64,000 nt of DNA from Hydractinia symbiolongicarpus (GCF_029227915.1 NC_079885.1:19851001-19915000), one strand, 5' to 3'; shown: positions 1 through 8,660, counted from the first letter of the stretch. A program made the numbers and translations. The notes: generated from the sequence alone by a model not told the origin.

Positions 1-86
1 GTTTACTTGCATAGTCAGATGTGGTGTTAAAAACATTGAAATTGAATTAGCTAACTAGTAAATAGGAATATTTCAGTATGTTTTGT

Positions 87-160
87 GTCTCCGTGCCGCA
101 ATTGGTAAGCGCGTTCGGCTGTTAACGGAAAGGTTGGTGGTTCAAGCCCAAACGGGGAAG
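87..160 (+). pseudogene. tRNA-Asn pseudogene B0
   Basis: Class B-b. Its 3' spacer (CACGCTATTTG, AGCAATGG) matches that of B22 exactly. Confidence 0.75.
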
Positions 161-355
161 CAATGAACAAGTATGTCCATTAGAAAAATCAGAGAGTGCT
201 ATCACTGCCTCTTATTCCTAATGTCACGCTATTTGTAAGAGCAATGGTAGTGTTACTCTTGTAGCCATGTTTACTGGCATCATCAGATGTGCTATTAAAA
301 ATAAATGAAAGTAAATGAGCCAACTTGTAAATAGGGAAACTTCAGTAAGTTTCAT

Positions 356-388
356 GTCTCCGTGGCGCAATTGGTTAGCGAGTTCTGT

Positions 389-429
<41 letters not shown>
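356..429 (+). tRNA. tRNA-Asn(GTT) A1, degenerate
   Basis: C25A breaks pair 10-25, G30T breaks pair 30-40, and C32T alters the anticodon loop. Both internal boxes are intact. C25A is shared with A16 and A23. Confidence 0.6.
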
Positions 430-623
430 CTATGAACAAATTCTTTGATCAGATGAAACAGATAGTGCTACCACTGCTTATGATTCCTAATGTCACGATA
501 ATTGTAAAAGCAACGGTAGTTTTAGTCTTGAAACTACGTTTACCTGCATAGTCAGATATGGTGTTAAAAACATTGAAATTGAATTAGCTAACTAGTAAAT
601 AGGGATACTTCAGTATGTTTTGT

Positions 624-664
624 GTCTCCGTGCCGCAATTGGTTAGCGCGTTCGCCTGTTAACT

Positions 665-695
<31 letters not shown>

Positions 696-697
696 AG
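624..697 (+). pseudogene. tRNA-Asn pseudogene B1
   Basis: Class B-a with intact T stem (CCACC). Confidence 0.75.
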
Positions 698-892
698 CGA
701 TGAACAAATATGTCCATCAGAAGAATCAGAGAGTGCTATCACTGCCTCTTATTCCTAATGTCACGTTAACTGTAAAAGCAACGGTAGTGTTACTCTTGTA
801 GCCATGTTTACTGGCATCATCAGATGTTCTATTAAAAATAAATGAAAGTAAATGAGCCAACTTGTAAATAGGGAAACTTCAGTAAGTTTCAT
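624..892 (+). repeat. Model class B monomer
   Basis: Reference class B monomer: degenerate tRNA plus a 195-bp spacer starting GCGATGAACAAATATGTCC. Shared B changes are G10C (C-C mismatch in the D stem and loss of box A), a change at C40 and C72A (G1-A72). Subclasses used below: B-a G31C+C40T; B-b C40G with C64A+C65A; B-c degenerate 5' third (GCTTTCG or GCCTTCG acceptor, TCTC at 10-13, G18T) plus C40G; B-d 73 nt, one base lost at 31/32, C40G, C64A+C65A; B-e C40A, C64A+C65A; B-f C32T, C40G, G59A; B-g acceptor GTCTTAG, C40G; B-h T8C, C40G; B-i C13A, C40G; B-j 73 nt, G1T and one-base D-arm loss; B-k C40G, G59A only. Confidence 0.85.
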
Positions 893-909
893 GTCTCCGT
901 GGCGCAATT

Positions 910-954
<45 letters not shown>

Positions 955-965
955 AACTTGGGACG
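893..965 (+). pseudogene. tRNA-Asn A2, 73-nt variant X
   Basis: Normal through the anticodon arm, but the 3' end reads GCCAACTTGGGACG: one base shorter, with mismatches in the T stem and the lower acceptor stem. Anticodon GTT and the start of box B are kept. This variant recurs nine times in the window. Confidence 0.65.
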
Positions 966-1159
966 CAATGAACAAATACTTCCATCAGATGAAACAGATA
1001 GCGCTACCACTGCTTATGATTCCTAATGACACGATAATTGTAAAAGCAACAGTAGTTTTAGTCTTGAAACTACGTTTACCTGCATAGTCAGATATGGTGT
1101 TAAAAACATTGAAATTGAATTAGCTAACTAGTAAATAGGGATACTTCAGTATGTTTCGT

Positions 1160-1200
1160 GCTTTCGTGTCTCAATTTGTTGGCGCGTTCGGCTGTTAACG

Positions 1201-1231
<31 letters not shown>

Positions 1232-1233
1232 AG
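1160..1233 (+). pseudogene. tRNA-Asn pseudogene B2
   Basis: Class B-c; acceptor GCTTTCG. Confidence 0.7.
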
Positions 1234-1428
1234 CGATGAACAAGTATGTCCATCAGAAAAATCAGAGAGTGCTATCACTGCCTCTTATTCCTAATGTCAC
1301 GTTAACTGTAAGAGCAACGGTAGTGTTACTGTTGTAGCCATGTTTACTGGCATCATCAGATGTGCTATTAGAAATAAATGAAAGTAAATGTGTCAACTTG
1401 TAAATAGGGAAACTTCAGTAAGTTTCAT

Positions 1429-1502
1429 GTCTCCGTGGCGCAATTGGTTAGCGCGTTCGGCTTTTAACCGAAAGGTTGGTGGATCAAGCCCACCCGGGGA
1501 CG
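1429..1502 (+). tRNA. tRNA-Asn-derived, anticodon TTT, A3
   Basis: G34T changes the anticodon from GTT (Asn) to TTT (Lys codon reader). T54A alters box B (GGATCAAGCC). All stems pair. Body identity remains Asn-like, so charging is uncertain and it is probably non-functional. Confidence 0.6.
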
Positions 1503-1696
1503 CAATGAACAAACACTTCGATCAGATGAAACAGTTAGTGCTACCACTGGTTATGATTCCCAATGTCACGATAATTGTAAAAGCAACGGTAGTTTTAGTC
1601 TTGAAACTACGTTTACCTGCATAGTCAGATGTGGTGTTAAAAACATTGAAATTGAATTAGCTAACTAGTAAATAGGGATACTTCAGTATGTTTCGT

Positions 1697-1737
1697 GTCT
1701 TAGTGCCGCAATTGGTTAGCGCGTTCGGCTGTTAACG

Positions 1738-1768
<31 letters not shown>

Positions 1769-1770
1769 AG
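1697..1770 (+). pseudogene. tRNA-Asn pseudogene B3
   Basis: Class B-g. Confidence 0.75.
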
Positions 1771-1965
1771 CGATGAACAAGTATGTCCATCAGAAAAATC
1801 AGAGAGTGCTATCACTGCCTCTTATTCTTAATGTCACGTTATCTGTAAGAGCAACGGTAGTGTTACTGTTGTAGCCATGTTTACTGGCATCATCAGATGT
1901 GCTATTAGAAATAAATGAAAGTAAATGTGTCAACTTGTAAATAGGGAAACTTCAGTAAGGTTCAT

Positions 1966-2000
1966 ATCTCCGTGGCGCAATTGGTTAGCGCGTTCGGCTT

Positions 2001-2039
<39 letters not shown>
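1966..2039 (+). tRNA. tRNA-Asn-derived, anticodon TTT, A4
   Basis: G34T gives anticodon TTT; G1A breaks the first acceptor pair (A1-C72). Box B is normal, unlike A3. Confidence 0.6.
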
Positions 2040-2233
2040 CAATGAACAAATACTTCGATCAGATGAAACAGTTAGTGCTACCACTGCTTATGATTCCCAA
2101 TGTCACGATAATTGTAAAAGCAACGGTAGTTTTAGTCTTGAAACTACGTTTACCTGCATAGTCAGATGTGGTGTTAAAAACATTGAAATTGAATTAGCTA
2201 ACTAGTAAATAGGGATATTTCAGTATGTTTCGT

Positions 2234-2307
2234 GTCTCCGTGCCGCAATTGGTAAGCGCGTTCGGCTGTTAACAGAAAGGTTGGTGGTTCAAGCCCAAAC
2301 GGGGAAG
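2234..2307 (+). pseudogene. tRNA-Asn pseudogene B4
   Basis: Class B-e. Confidence 0.75.
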
Positions 2308-2509
2308 CGCTGAACAAATATGTCCATCAGAAGAATCAGAGAGTGCTATCACTGCCTCTTATTTCTAATGTCACGTTATTTGTAACAGCAACGGTAGTGT
2401 TACTCTTGTAGCCATGTTTACTGGCATCATCAGATGTGCTATTAAAAATAAATGAAAGTAAATGAGCCAACTTGTATATAGGGAAACTTCAGTAAGTTTC
2501 ATGTCTCCG

Positions 2510-2519
2510 TGGCGCAATT

Positions 2520-2521
<2 letters not shown>
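2510..2521 (+). promoter_or_regulatory. Pol III A box of A5 (representative)
   Basis: TGGCGCAATTGG matches the eukaryotic A box consensus TRGCNNARYNGG at every fixed base. It is the same in most class A copies. Class B lacks it because of G10C. Confidence 0.85.

Positions 2522-2554
<33 letters not shown>

Positions 2555-2565
<11 letters not shown>
2555..2565 (+). promoter_or_regulatory. Pol III B box of A5 (representative)
   Basis: GGTTCAAGCCC matches the TFIIIC-binding B box consensus GGTTCRANYCY. It is intact in most class A and also most class B copies. Confidence 0.85.
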
Positions 2566-2576
<11 letters not shown>

Positions 2577-2666
2577 CAATGAACAAATACTTCGATCAGA
2601 TGAAACAGATAGTGCCACAACTGCTTATGATTCCTAATGTCACTATAATTGTAAAGGCAACGGTAG

Positions 2667-2670
2667 TTTT
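2667..2670 (+). terminator. Distal TTTT after class A tRNA (representative)
   Basis: The first TTTT after tRNA A5 lies in GGTAGTTTTAGTC, about 90 bp past the tRNA 3' end. The same site recurs about 164 bp after the start of most A copies. A minimal Pol III terminator is usually within about 20 bp, so use of this site is inferred. Confidence 0.35.
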
Positions 2671-2770
2671 AGTCTTGAAACTACGTTTACCTGCATAGTC
2701 AGATGTGGTGTTAAGAACATTGAAATTGAATTTGCTAACTAGTAAATAGGGATATTTCAGTATGTTTCGT

Positions 2771-2843
2771 GTCTCCGTGCCGCAATTGGTAAGCGCGTTC
2801 GGTGTTAACGGAAAGGTTGGTGGTTCAAGCCCAAACGGGGAAG
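2771..2843 (+). pseudogene. tRNA-Asn pseudogene B5
   Basis: Class B-d. Confidence 0.75.
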
Positions 2844-3038
2844 CGATAAACAAATATGTCCATCAGAAGAATCAGACAGTGCTATCACTGCCTCTTATTC
2901 TTAATGTCACGTTATTTGTAAGAGCAACGGTAGTGTTACTCTTGTAGCCATGTTTACTGGCATCATCAGATGTGCTATTAAAAATAAATGAAAGTAAATA
3001 AGCCAACTTTTAAATAGGGAAACTTCAGTCAGTTTCAT

Positions 3039-3056
3039 GTCTCCGTGGCGCAATTA

Positions 3057-3112
<56 letters not shown>
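3039..3112 (+). tRNA. tRNA-Asn(GTT) A6
   Basis: G18A removes one of the conserved D-loop GG pair and changes the end of box A. All stems pair. The downstream TTTT is mutated (GGTACTTATAG). Confidence 0.7.
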
Positions 3113-3300
3113 CAATGAACAAATACTTCGATCAGATGAAACAGATAGTGCTACCACTGCTTATGATTCCTAATGTCACGATAATTGTAAAAGCAACGGT
3201 ACTTATAGTCTTGAAACTACGTTTACCTGCATAGTCAGATGTGGTGTTAAAAACATTGAAATTGAATTAGGTAACTAGTAAATAGGGATACTTTAGTATG

Positions 3301-3349
3301 CGTTCGGTTGTTAACGGAAAGGTTGGTGGTTCAAACCCACCCGGGGAAG
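3301..3349 (+). pseudogene. Truncated tRNA-Asn pseudogene B6
   Basis: Class B-f missing its leader and first 25 nt through a 31-bp deletion; only the anticodon arm onward remains. Confidence 0.75.
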
Positions 3350-3543
3350 CGATGAACGAATATGTCCATCAGAAGAATCAGAGAGTGCTATCACTGCCTC
3401 TTATTCCTAAGGTCACGTTAACTGCAAAAGCAACGGTAGTGTTACACTTGTAGCCATGTCTACTGGCATCATCAGATGTGCTATTAAAAATAAATGAAAA
3501 TAAATGAGCCAACTTGTAAATAGGGAAACTTCAGTAAATTCAT

Positions 3544-3582
3544 GTCTCCGTGGCGCAATTGGTTAGCGCGTTCTGCTGTTAT

Positions 3583-3617
<35 letters not shown>
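3544..3617 (+). tRNA. tRNA-Asn(GTT) A7, degenerate
   Basis: G30T (mismatch with C40) and A38T in the anticodon arm; the rest is consensus. Confidence 0.6.
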
Positions 3618-3811
3618 CAATGAACAAATTCTTTGATCAGATATAACAGATAGTGCTACCACTGCTTATGATTCCTAATGTCACGATAATTGTAAAAGCA
3701 ACGGTAGTTTTAGTCTTGAAACTACGTTTTCCTGCATAGTCAGATATGGTGTTAAAAACATTGAAATTGAATTAGCTAACTAGTAAATAGGGATACTTCA
3801 GTATGTTTCGT

Positions 3812-3852
3812 GTCTCTGTGCCGCAATTGGTTAGCGCGTTCGCCTGTTAACT

Positions 3853-3883
<31 letters not shown>

Positions 3884-3885
3884 AG
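3812..3885 (+). pseudogene. tRNA-Asn pseudogene B7
   Basis: Class B-a; also C6T. Confidence 0.75.
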
Positions 3886-4079
3886 GGATGAACAAATATG
3901 TCCATCAGAAGAATCAGAGAGTGCTATCACTGCCTCTTATTCCTAATGTCACGTTAACTGTAAAAGCAACGGTAGTGTTACTCTTGTAGCCATGTTTATT
4001 GGCATCATCAGATGTGCTATTAAAATAAACAAAAGTAAATGAGCCAACTTGCAAATAGGGAAACTTCAGTAAGTTTCAT

Positions 4080-4118
4080 GTCTCCTTGGCGCAATTGGTT
4101 AGCGCGTTCGGCTGTTAT

Positions 4119-4153
<35 letters not shown>
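4080..4153 (+). tRNA. tRNA-Asn(GTT) A8, degenerate
   Basis: G7T breaks pair 7-66; A38T in the anticodon loop. Confidence 0.6.
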
Positions 4154-4347
4154 CTATGATCAAATTCTTTGATCAGATGAAACAGATAGTGCTACCACTG
4201 CTTATGATTCCTAATGTCACGATAATTGTAAAAGCAACGGTAGTTTTAGTCTTGAAACTACGTTTACCTGCATAGTCAGATATGGTGTTAAAAACATTGA
4301 AATTGAATTAGCTAACTAGTAAATAGGGATACTTCAGTATGTTTCGT

Positions 4348-4421
4348 GTCTCCGTGCCGCAATTGGTTAGCGCGTTCGCCTGTTAACTGAAAGGTTGGTG
4401 GTTCAAGCCCAAACGGGGAAG
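4348..4421 (+). pseudogene. tRNA-Asn pseudogene B8
   Basis: Class B-a with C64A+C65A. Confidence 0.75.
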
Positions 4422-4616
4422 CGATGAACAAATATGTCCATCAGAAGAATCAGAGAGTGCTATCACTGCCTCTTATTCCTAATGTCACGTTAACTGTAAA
4501 AGCAACGGTAGTGTTACTCTTGTAGCCATGTTCACTGGCATCATCAGATGTTCTATTAAAAATAAATGAAAGTAAATGAGCCAACTTGTAAATAGGGAAA
4601 CTTCAGTAAGTTTCAT

Positions 4617-4647
4617 GTCTCCGTGGCGCAATTGGTTAGCGCGTTCA

Positions 4648-4690
<43 letters not shown>
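4617..4690 (+). tRNA. tRNA-Asn(GTT) A9
   Basis: Single change G30A (A30-C40 mismatch). Confidence 0.7.
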
Positions 4691-4884
4691 CAATGAACAA
4701 ATACTTCCATCAGATGAAACAGATAGCGCTACCACTGCTTATGATTCCTAATGACACGATAATTGTAAAAGCAACGGTAGTTTTAGTCTTGAAACTACGT
4801 TTACCTGCATAGTCAGATATGGTGTTAAAAACATTGAAATTGAATTAGCTAACTAGTAAATAGGGATACTTCAGTATGTTTCGT

Positions 4885-4958
4885 GCCTTCGTGTCTCAAT
4901 TTGTTGGCGTGTTCGGCTGTTAACGGAAAGGTTGGTGGTTCAAGCCCTCCCGGGGAAG
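4885..4958 (+). pseudogene. tRNA-Asn pseudogene B9
   Basis: Class B-c; acceptor GCCTTCG, C25T (GCGT), T-stem strand CTCCC. Confidence 0.7.
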
Positions 4959-5153
4959 CGTTGAACAAGTATGTCCATCAGAAAAATCAGAGAGTGCTAT
5001 CACTGCCTCTTATTCCTAATGTCACGTTATTTGTAAAAGCAACGGTAGTGTTACTCTTGTAGCCATGTTTACTGGCATCATCAGATGTTCTATTAAAAAT
5101 AAATGAAAGTAAATGAGCCAACTTGTAAATAGGGAAACTTCAGTAAGTTTCAT

Positions 5154-5170
5154 GGGTCCGTGGCGCAATT

Positions 5171-5227
<57 letters not shown>
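5154..5227 (+). tRNA. tRNA-Asn(GTT) A10, acceptor variant
   Basis: T2G and C3G give acceptor GGGTCCG, breaking pairs 2-71 and 3-70. Shared only with A11. Confidence 0.6.
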
Positions 5228-5421
5228 CAATGAACAAATACTTCCATCAGATGAAACAGATAGCGCTACCACTGCTTATGATTCCTAATGACACGATAAT
5301 TGTAAAAGCAACGGTAGTTTTAGTCTTGAAACTACGTTTACCTGCATAGTCAGATATGGTGTTAAAAACATTGAAATTGAATTAGCTAACTAGTAAATAG
5401 GGATACTTCAGTATGTTTCGT

Positions 5422-5495
5422 GCCTTCGTGTCTCAATTTGTTGGCGTGTTCGGCTGTTAACGGAAAGGTTGGTGGTTCAAGCCCTCCCGGGGAAG
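5422..5495 (+). pseudogene. tRNA-Asn pseudogene B10
   Basis: Class B-c, same form as B9. Confidence 0.7.
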
Positions 5496-5690
5496 CGTTG
5501 AACAAGTATGTCCATCAGAAAAATCAGAGAGTGCTATCACTGCCTCTTATTCCTAATGTCACGTTATTTGTAAAAGCAACGGTAGTGTTACTCTTGTAGC
5601 CATGTTTACTGGCATCATCAGATGTTCTATTAAAAATAAATGAAAGTAAATGAGCCAACTTGTAAATAGGGAAACTTCAGTAAGTTTCAT

Positions 5691-5707
5691 GGGTCCGTGG
5701 CGCAATT

Positions 5708-5763
<56 letters not shown>

Positions 5764-5764
5764 A
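5691..5764 (+). tRNA. tRNA-Asn(GTT) A11, acceptor variant
   Basis: Same T2G and C3G as A10, plus discriminator G73A, which would affect Asn identity. Confidence 0.55.
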
Positions 5765-5958
5765 CAATGAACAAATACTTCCATCAGATGAAACAGATAG
5801 CGCTACCACTGCTTATGATTCCTAATGACACGATAATTGTAAAAGCAACGGTAGTTTTAGTCTTGAAACTACGTTTACCTGCATAGTCAGATATGGTGTT
5901 AAAAACATTGAAATTGAATTAGCTAACTAGTAAATAGGGATACTTCAGTATGTTTCGT

Positions 5959-5999
5959 GCCTTCGTGTCTCAATTTGTTGGCGCGTTCGGCTGTTAACG

Positions 6000-6030
<31 letters not shown>

Positions 6031-6032
6031 AG
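5959..6032 (+). pseudogene. tRNA-Asn pseudogene B11
   Basis: Class B-c with normal GCGC D strand and CCACC T strand. Confidence 0.7.
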
Positions 6033-6227
6033 CGATGAACAAGTATGTCCATCAGAAAAATCAGAGAGTGCTATCACTGCCTCTTATTCCTAATGTCACG
6101 TTATTTGTAAAAGCAACGGTAGTGTTACTCTTGTAGCCATGTTTACTGGCATCATCAGATGTTCTATTAAAAATAAATGAAAGTAAATGAGCCAACTTGT
6201 AAATAGGGAAACTTCAGTAAGTTTCAT

Positions 6228-6246
6228 GTCTCCGTGGCGCAATTGA

Positions 6247-6301
<55 letters not shown>
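6228..6301 (+). tRNA. tRNA-Asn(GTT) A12
   Basis: Single change G19A in the D loop, also altering the last base of box A. Confidence 0.7.
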
Positions 6302-6495
6302 CAATGAACAAATACTTCGATCAGATGAAACAGATAGTGCTACAACTGCTTATGATTCCTAATGTCACGATAATTGTAAAAGCAACGGTAGTTTTAGTCT
6401 TGAAACTACGTTTACCTGCATAGTCAGATATGGTGTTAAAAACATTGAAATTGAATTAGCTAACTAGTAAATAGGGATACTTCAGTATGTTTCGT

Positions 6496-6569
6496 GTCTC
6501 CGTGCCGCAATTGGTAAGCGCGTTCGCCTGTTAACTGAAAGGTTGGTGGTTCAAGCCCAAACGGGGAAG
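6496..6569 (+). pseudogene. tRNA-Asn pseudogene B12
   Basis: Class B-a with C64A+C65A. Confidence 0.75.
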
Positions 6570-6764
6570 CGATGAACAAATATGTCCATCAGAAGAATCA
6601 GAGAGTGCTATCACTGCCTCTTATTCCTAATGTCACGTTAACTGTAAAAGCAACGGTAGTGTTACTCTTGTAGCCATGTTTACTGGCATCATCAGATGTT
6701 CTATTAAAAATAAATGAAAGTAAATGAGCCAACTTGTAAATAGGGAAACTTCAGTAAGTTTCAT

Positions 6765-6781
6765 GTCTCCGTGGCGCAATT

Positions 6782-6816
<35 letters not shown>

Positions 6817-6838
6817 CGTTCAAGCCCACCCGGGGACG
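6765..6838 (+). tRNA. tRNA-Asn(GTT) A13
   Basis: Single change G52C, breaking a T-stem pair and the first base of box B. Confidence 0.65.
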
Positions 6839-7032
6839 CAATGAACAAATACTTCCATCAGATGAAACAGATAGCGCTACCACTGCTTATGATTCCTAAT
6901 GACACAATAATTGTAAAAGCAACGGTAGTTTTAGTCTTGAAACTACGTTTACCTGCATAGTCAGATATGGTGTTAAAAACATTGAAATTGAATTAGCTAA
7001 CTAGTAAATAGGGATACTTCAGTATGTTTCGT

Positions 7033-7073
7033 GCCTTCGTGTCTCAATTTGTTGGCGCGTTCGGCTGTTAACG

Positions 7074-7104
<31 letters not shown>

Positions 7105-7106
7105 AG
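7033..7106 (+). pseudogene. tRNA-Asn pseudogene B13
   Basis: Class B-c; acceptor GCCTTCG. Confidence 0.7.
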
Positions 7107-7301
7107 CGATGAACAAGTATGTCCATCAGAAAAATCAGAGAGTGCTATCACTGCCTCTTATTCCTAATGTCACGTTAACTGTAAGAGCAACGGTAGTGTT
7201 ACTCTTGTAGCCATGTTTACTGGCATCATCAGATGTGCTATTAAAAATAAATGAAAGTAAATGAGCCAACTTGTAAATAGGGAAACTTCAGTAAGTTTCA
7301 T

Positions 7302-7325
7302 GTCTCCGTGGCGCAATTGGTTAGT

Positions 7326-7375
<50 letters not shown>
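7302..7375 (+). tRNA. tRNA-Asn(GTT) A14
   Basis: C23T turns D-stem pair 12-23 into a G-T wobble; otherwise consensus and foldable. Confidence 0.85.
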
Positions 7376-7569
7376 CAATGAACAAATACTTCGATCAGAT
7401 GAAACAGATAGTGCTACAACTGCTTATGATTCCTAATGTCACGATAATTGTAAAAGCAACGGTAGTTTTAGTCTTGAAACTACGTTTACTTGCATAGTCA
7501 GATGTGGTGTTAAAAACATTGAAATTGAATTAGCTAACTAGTAAATAGGAATATTTCAGTATGTTTCGT

Positions 7570-7643
7570 GTCTCCGTGTCGCAATTAGTAAGCGCGTTCG
7601 GCTGTTAACGGAAAGGTTGTTGGTTCAAGCCCAAACGGGGAAG
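7570..7643 (+). pseudogene. tRNA-Asn pseudogene B14
   Basis: Class B-b like; C11T, G18A and G50T. Confidence 0.7.
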
Positions 7644-7838
7644 CAATGAACAAGTATGTCCATTAGAAAAATCAGAGAGTGCTATCACTGCCTCTTATTC
7701 CTAATGTCACGTTAACTGTAAGAGCAACAGTAGTGTTACTGTTGTAGCCATGTTTACTGGCATCATCAGATGTGCTATTAGAAATAAATGAAAGTAAATG
7801 TGTCAACTTGTAAATAGGGAAACTTCAGTAAGTTTCAT

Positions 7839-7855
7839 GTCTCCGTAGCGCAATT

Positions 7856-7912
<57 letters not shown>
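7839..7912 (+). tRNA. tRNA-Asn(GTT) A15
   Basis: Single change G9A, which still fits box A (TAGC) and all pairs. Followed directly by another A copy instead of B. Confidence 0.88.
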
Positions 7913-8106
7913 CAAAGAACAAATACTTCGATCAGATGAAACAGATAGTGCTACAACTGCTTATGATTCCTAATGTCACGATAATTGTAAAAGCAACGGT
8001 AGTTTTAGTCTTGAAACTACGTTTACCTGCATAGTCAGATGTGGTGTTAAAAACATTGAAATTGAATTAGCTAACTAGTAAATAGGGATATTTCAGTATC
8101 TTTCAT

Positions 8107-8132
8107 GTCTCCGTGGCGCAATTGGTTAGCGA

Positions 8133-8180
<48 letters not shown>
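8107..8180 (+). tRNA. tRNA-Asn(GTT) A16 in a B-position
   Basis: C25A (G10-A25 mismatch). It lies 268 bp after A15, where a B copy is expected; its leader is B-like (GATATTTCAGTAT) but switches to the A leader (CTTTCAT) just before the tRNA, so it is a recombinant. Confidence 0.65.
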
Positions 8181-8374
8181 CAATAAACAAATACTTCGAT
8201 CGGATGAAACAGATAGTGCTACAACAGCTTATGATTCCTAATGTCACGATAATTGTAAAAGCAACGGTAGTTTTAGTCTTGAAACTACGTTTACCTGCAT
8301 AGTCAGATGTGGTGTTAAAAACATTGAAATTGAATTAGCTAACTAGTAAATAGGGATATTTCAGTATGTTTCGT

Positions 8375-8448
8375 GTCTCCGTGCCGCATTTGGTAAGCGC
8401 GTTCGGCTGTTAACGGAAAGGTTGGTGGTTCAAGCCCAAACGGGGAAG
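8375..8448 (+). pseudogene. tRNA-Asn pseudogene B16
   Basis: Class B-b; A15T. Spacer carries GTAGTGTAACTC as in the copy after 25575. Confidence 0.75.
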
Positions 8449-8643
8449 CGATGAACAAATATGTCCATCAGAAGAATCAGAGAGTGCTATCACTGCCTCT
8501 TATTCCTAATGTCACGTTATTTGTAAGAGCAACGGTAGTGTAACTCTTGTAGCCATGTTTACTGGCATCATCAGATGTGCTATTAAAAATAAATGAAAGT
8601 AAATAAGCCAAATTTTAAATAGGGAAACTTCAGTAAGTTTCAT

Positions 8644-8660
8644 GTCTCCGTTGCGCAATT

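Larger units (their letters stand above)
2503..2576 (+). tRNA. tRNA-Asn(GTT) A5, consensus copy
   Basis: Model class A gene; it would decode Asn codons AAC and AAT in cytosolic translation. Seven acceptor pairs close (GTCTCCG with CGGGGAC, one T4-G69 wobble), followed by discriminator G73. The D stem is GCGC/GCGC, the anticodon stem TTCGG/CCGAA around loop CTGTTAA, the variable loop AGGTT, and the T stem GGTGG/CCACC around TTCAAGC. There is no intron and no encoded CCA, as expected for a eukaryotic nuclear tRNA. Box A and box B match consensus. No T-run follows the 3' end; the nearest TTTT is about 90 bp on. The body is the typical animal tRNA-Asn, unlike the plant form. Copies called consensus below are identical over all 74 nt. 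Confidence 0.93.
2503..2770 (+). repeat. Model class A monomer
   Basis: Reference class A monomer: 74-nt tRNA followed by a 194-bp spacer. The spacer starts GCAATGAACAAATACTTC, contains the only TTTT that recurs in nearly all A spacers, and ends in the leader of the next B copy (TTTCAGTATGTTTCGT). Most A spacers differ from this one by scattered substitutions shared within higher-order blocks. Confidence 0.9.

Noticed and set aside
224-439. Repeated - strand reading frames of 71-90 codons
   Set aside because: These are antisense readings of the same tRNAs. Such peptides are typical of spurious gene calls over tRNA loci.
315-551. Repeated + strand reading frames of 61-83 codons through the tRNA copies
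   Set aside because: They are translations of the tRNA and its spacer, recur every dimer, have no codon-level conservation and break at any indel. The shared peptide is a tRNA in translation, not a protein family.
2540-2548. Intron in the anticodon arm
   Set aside because: Position 37/38 is uninterrupted in all copies; the loop is the normal seven bases.
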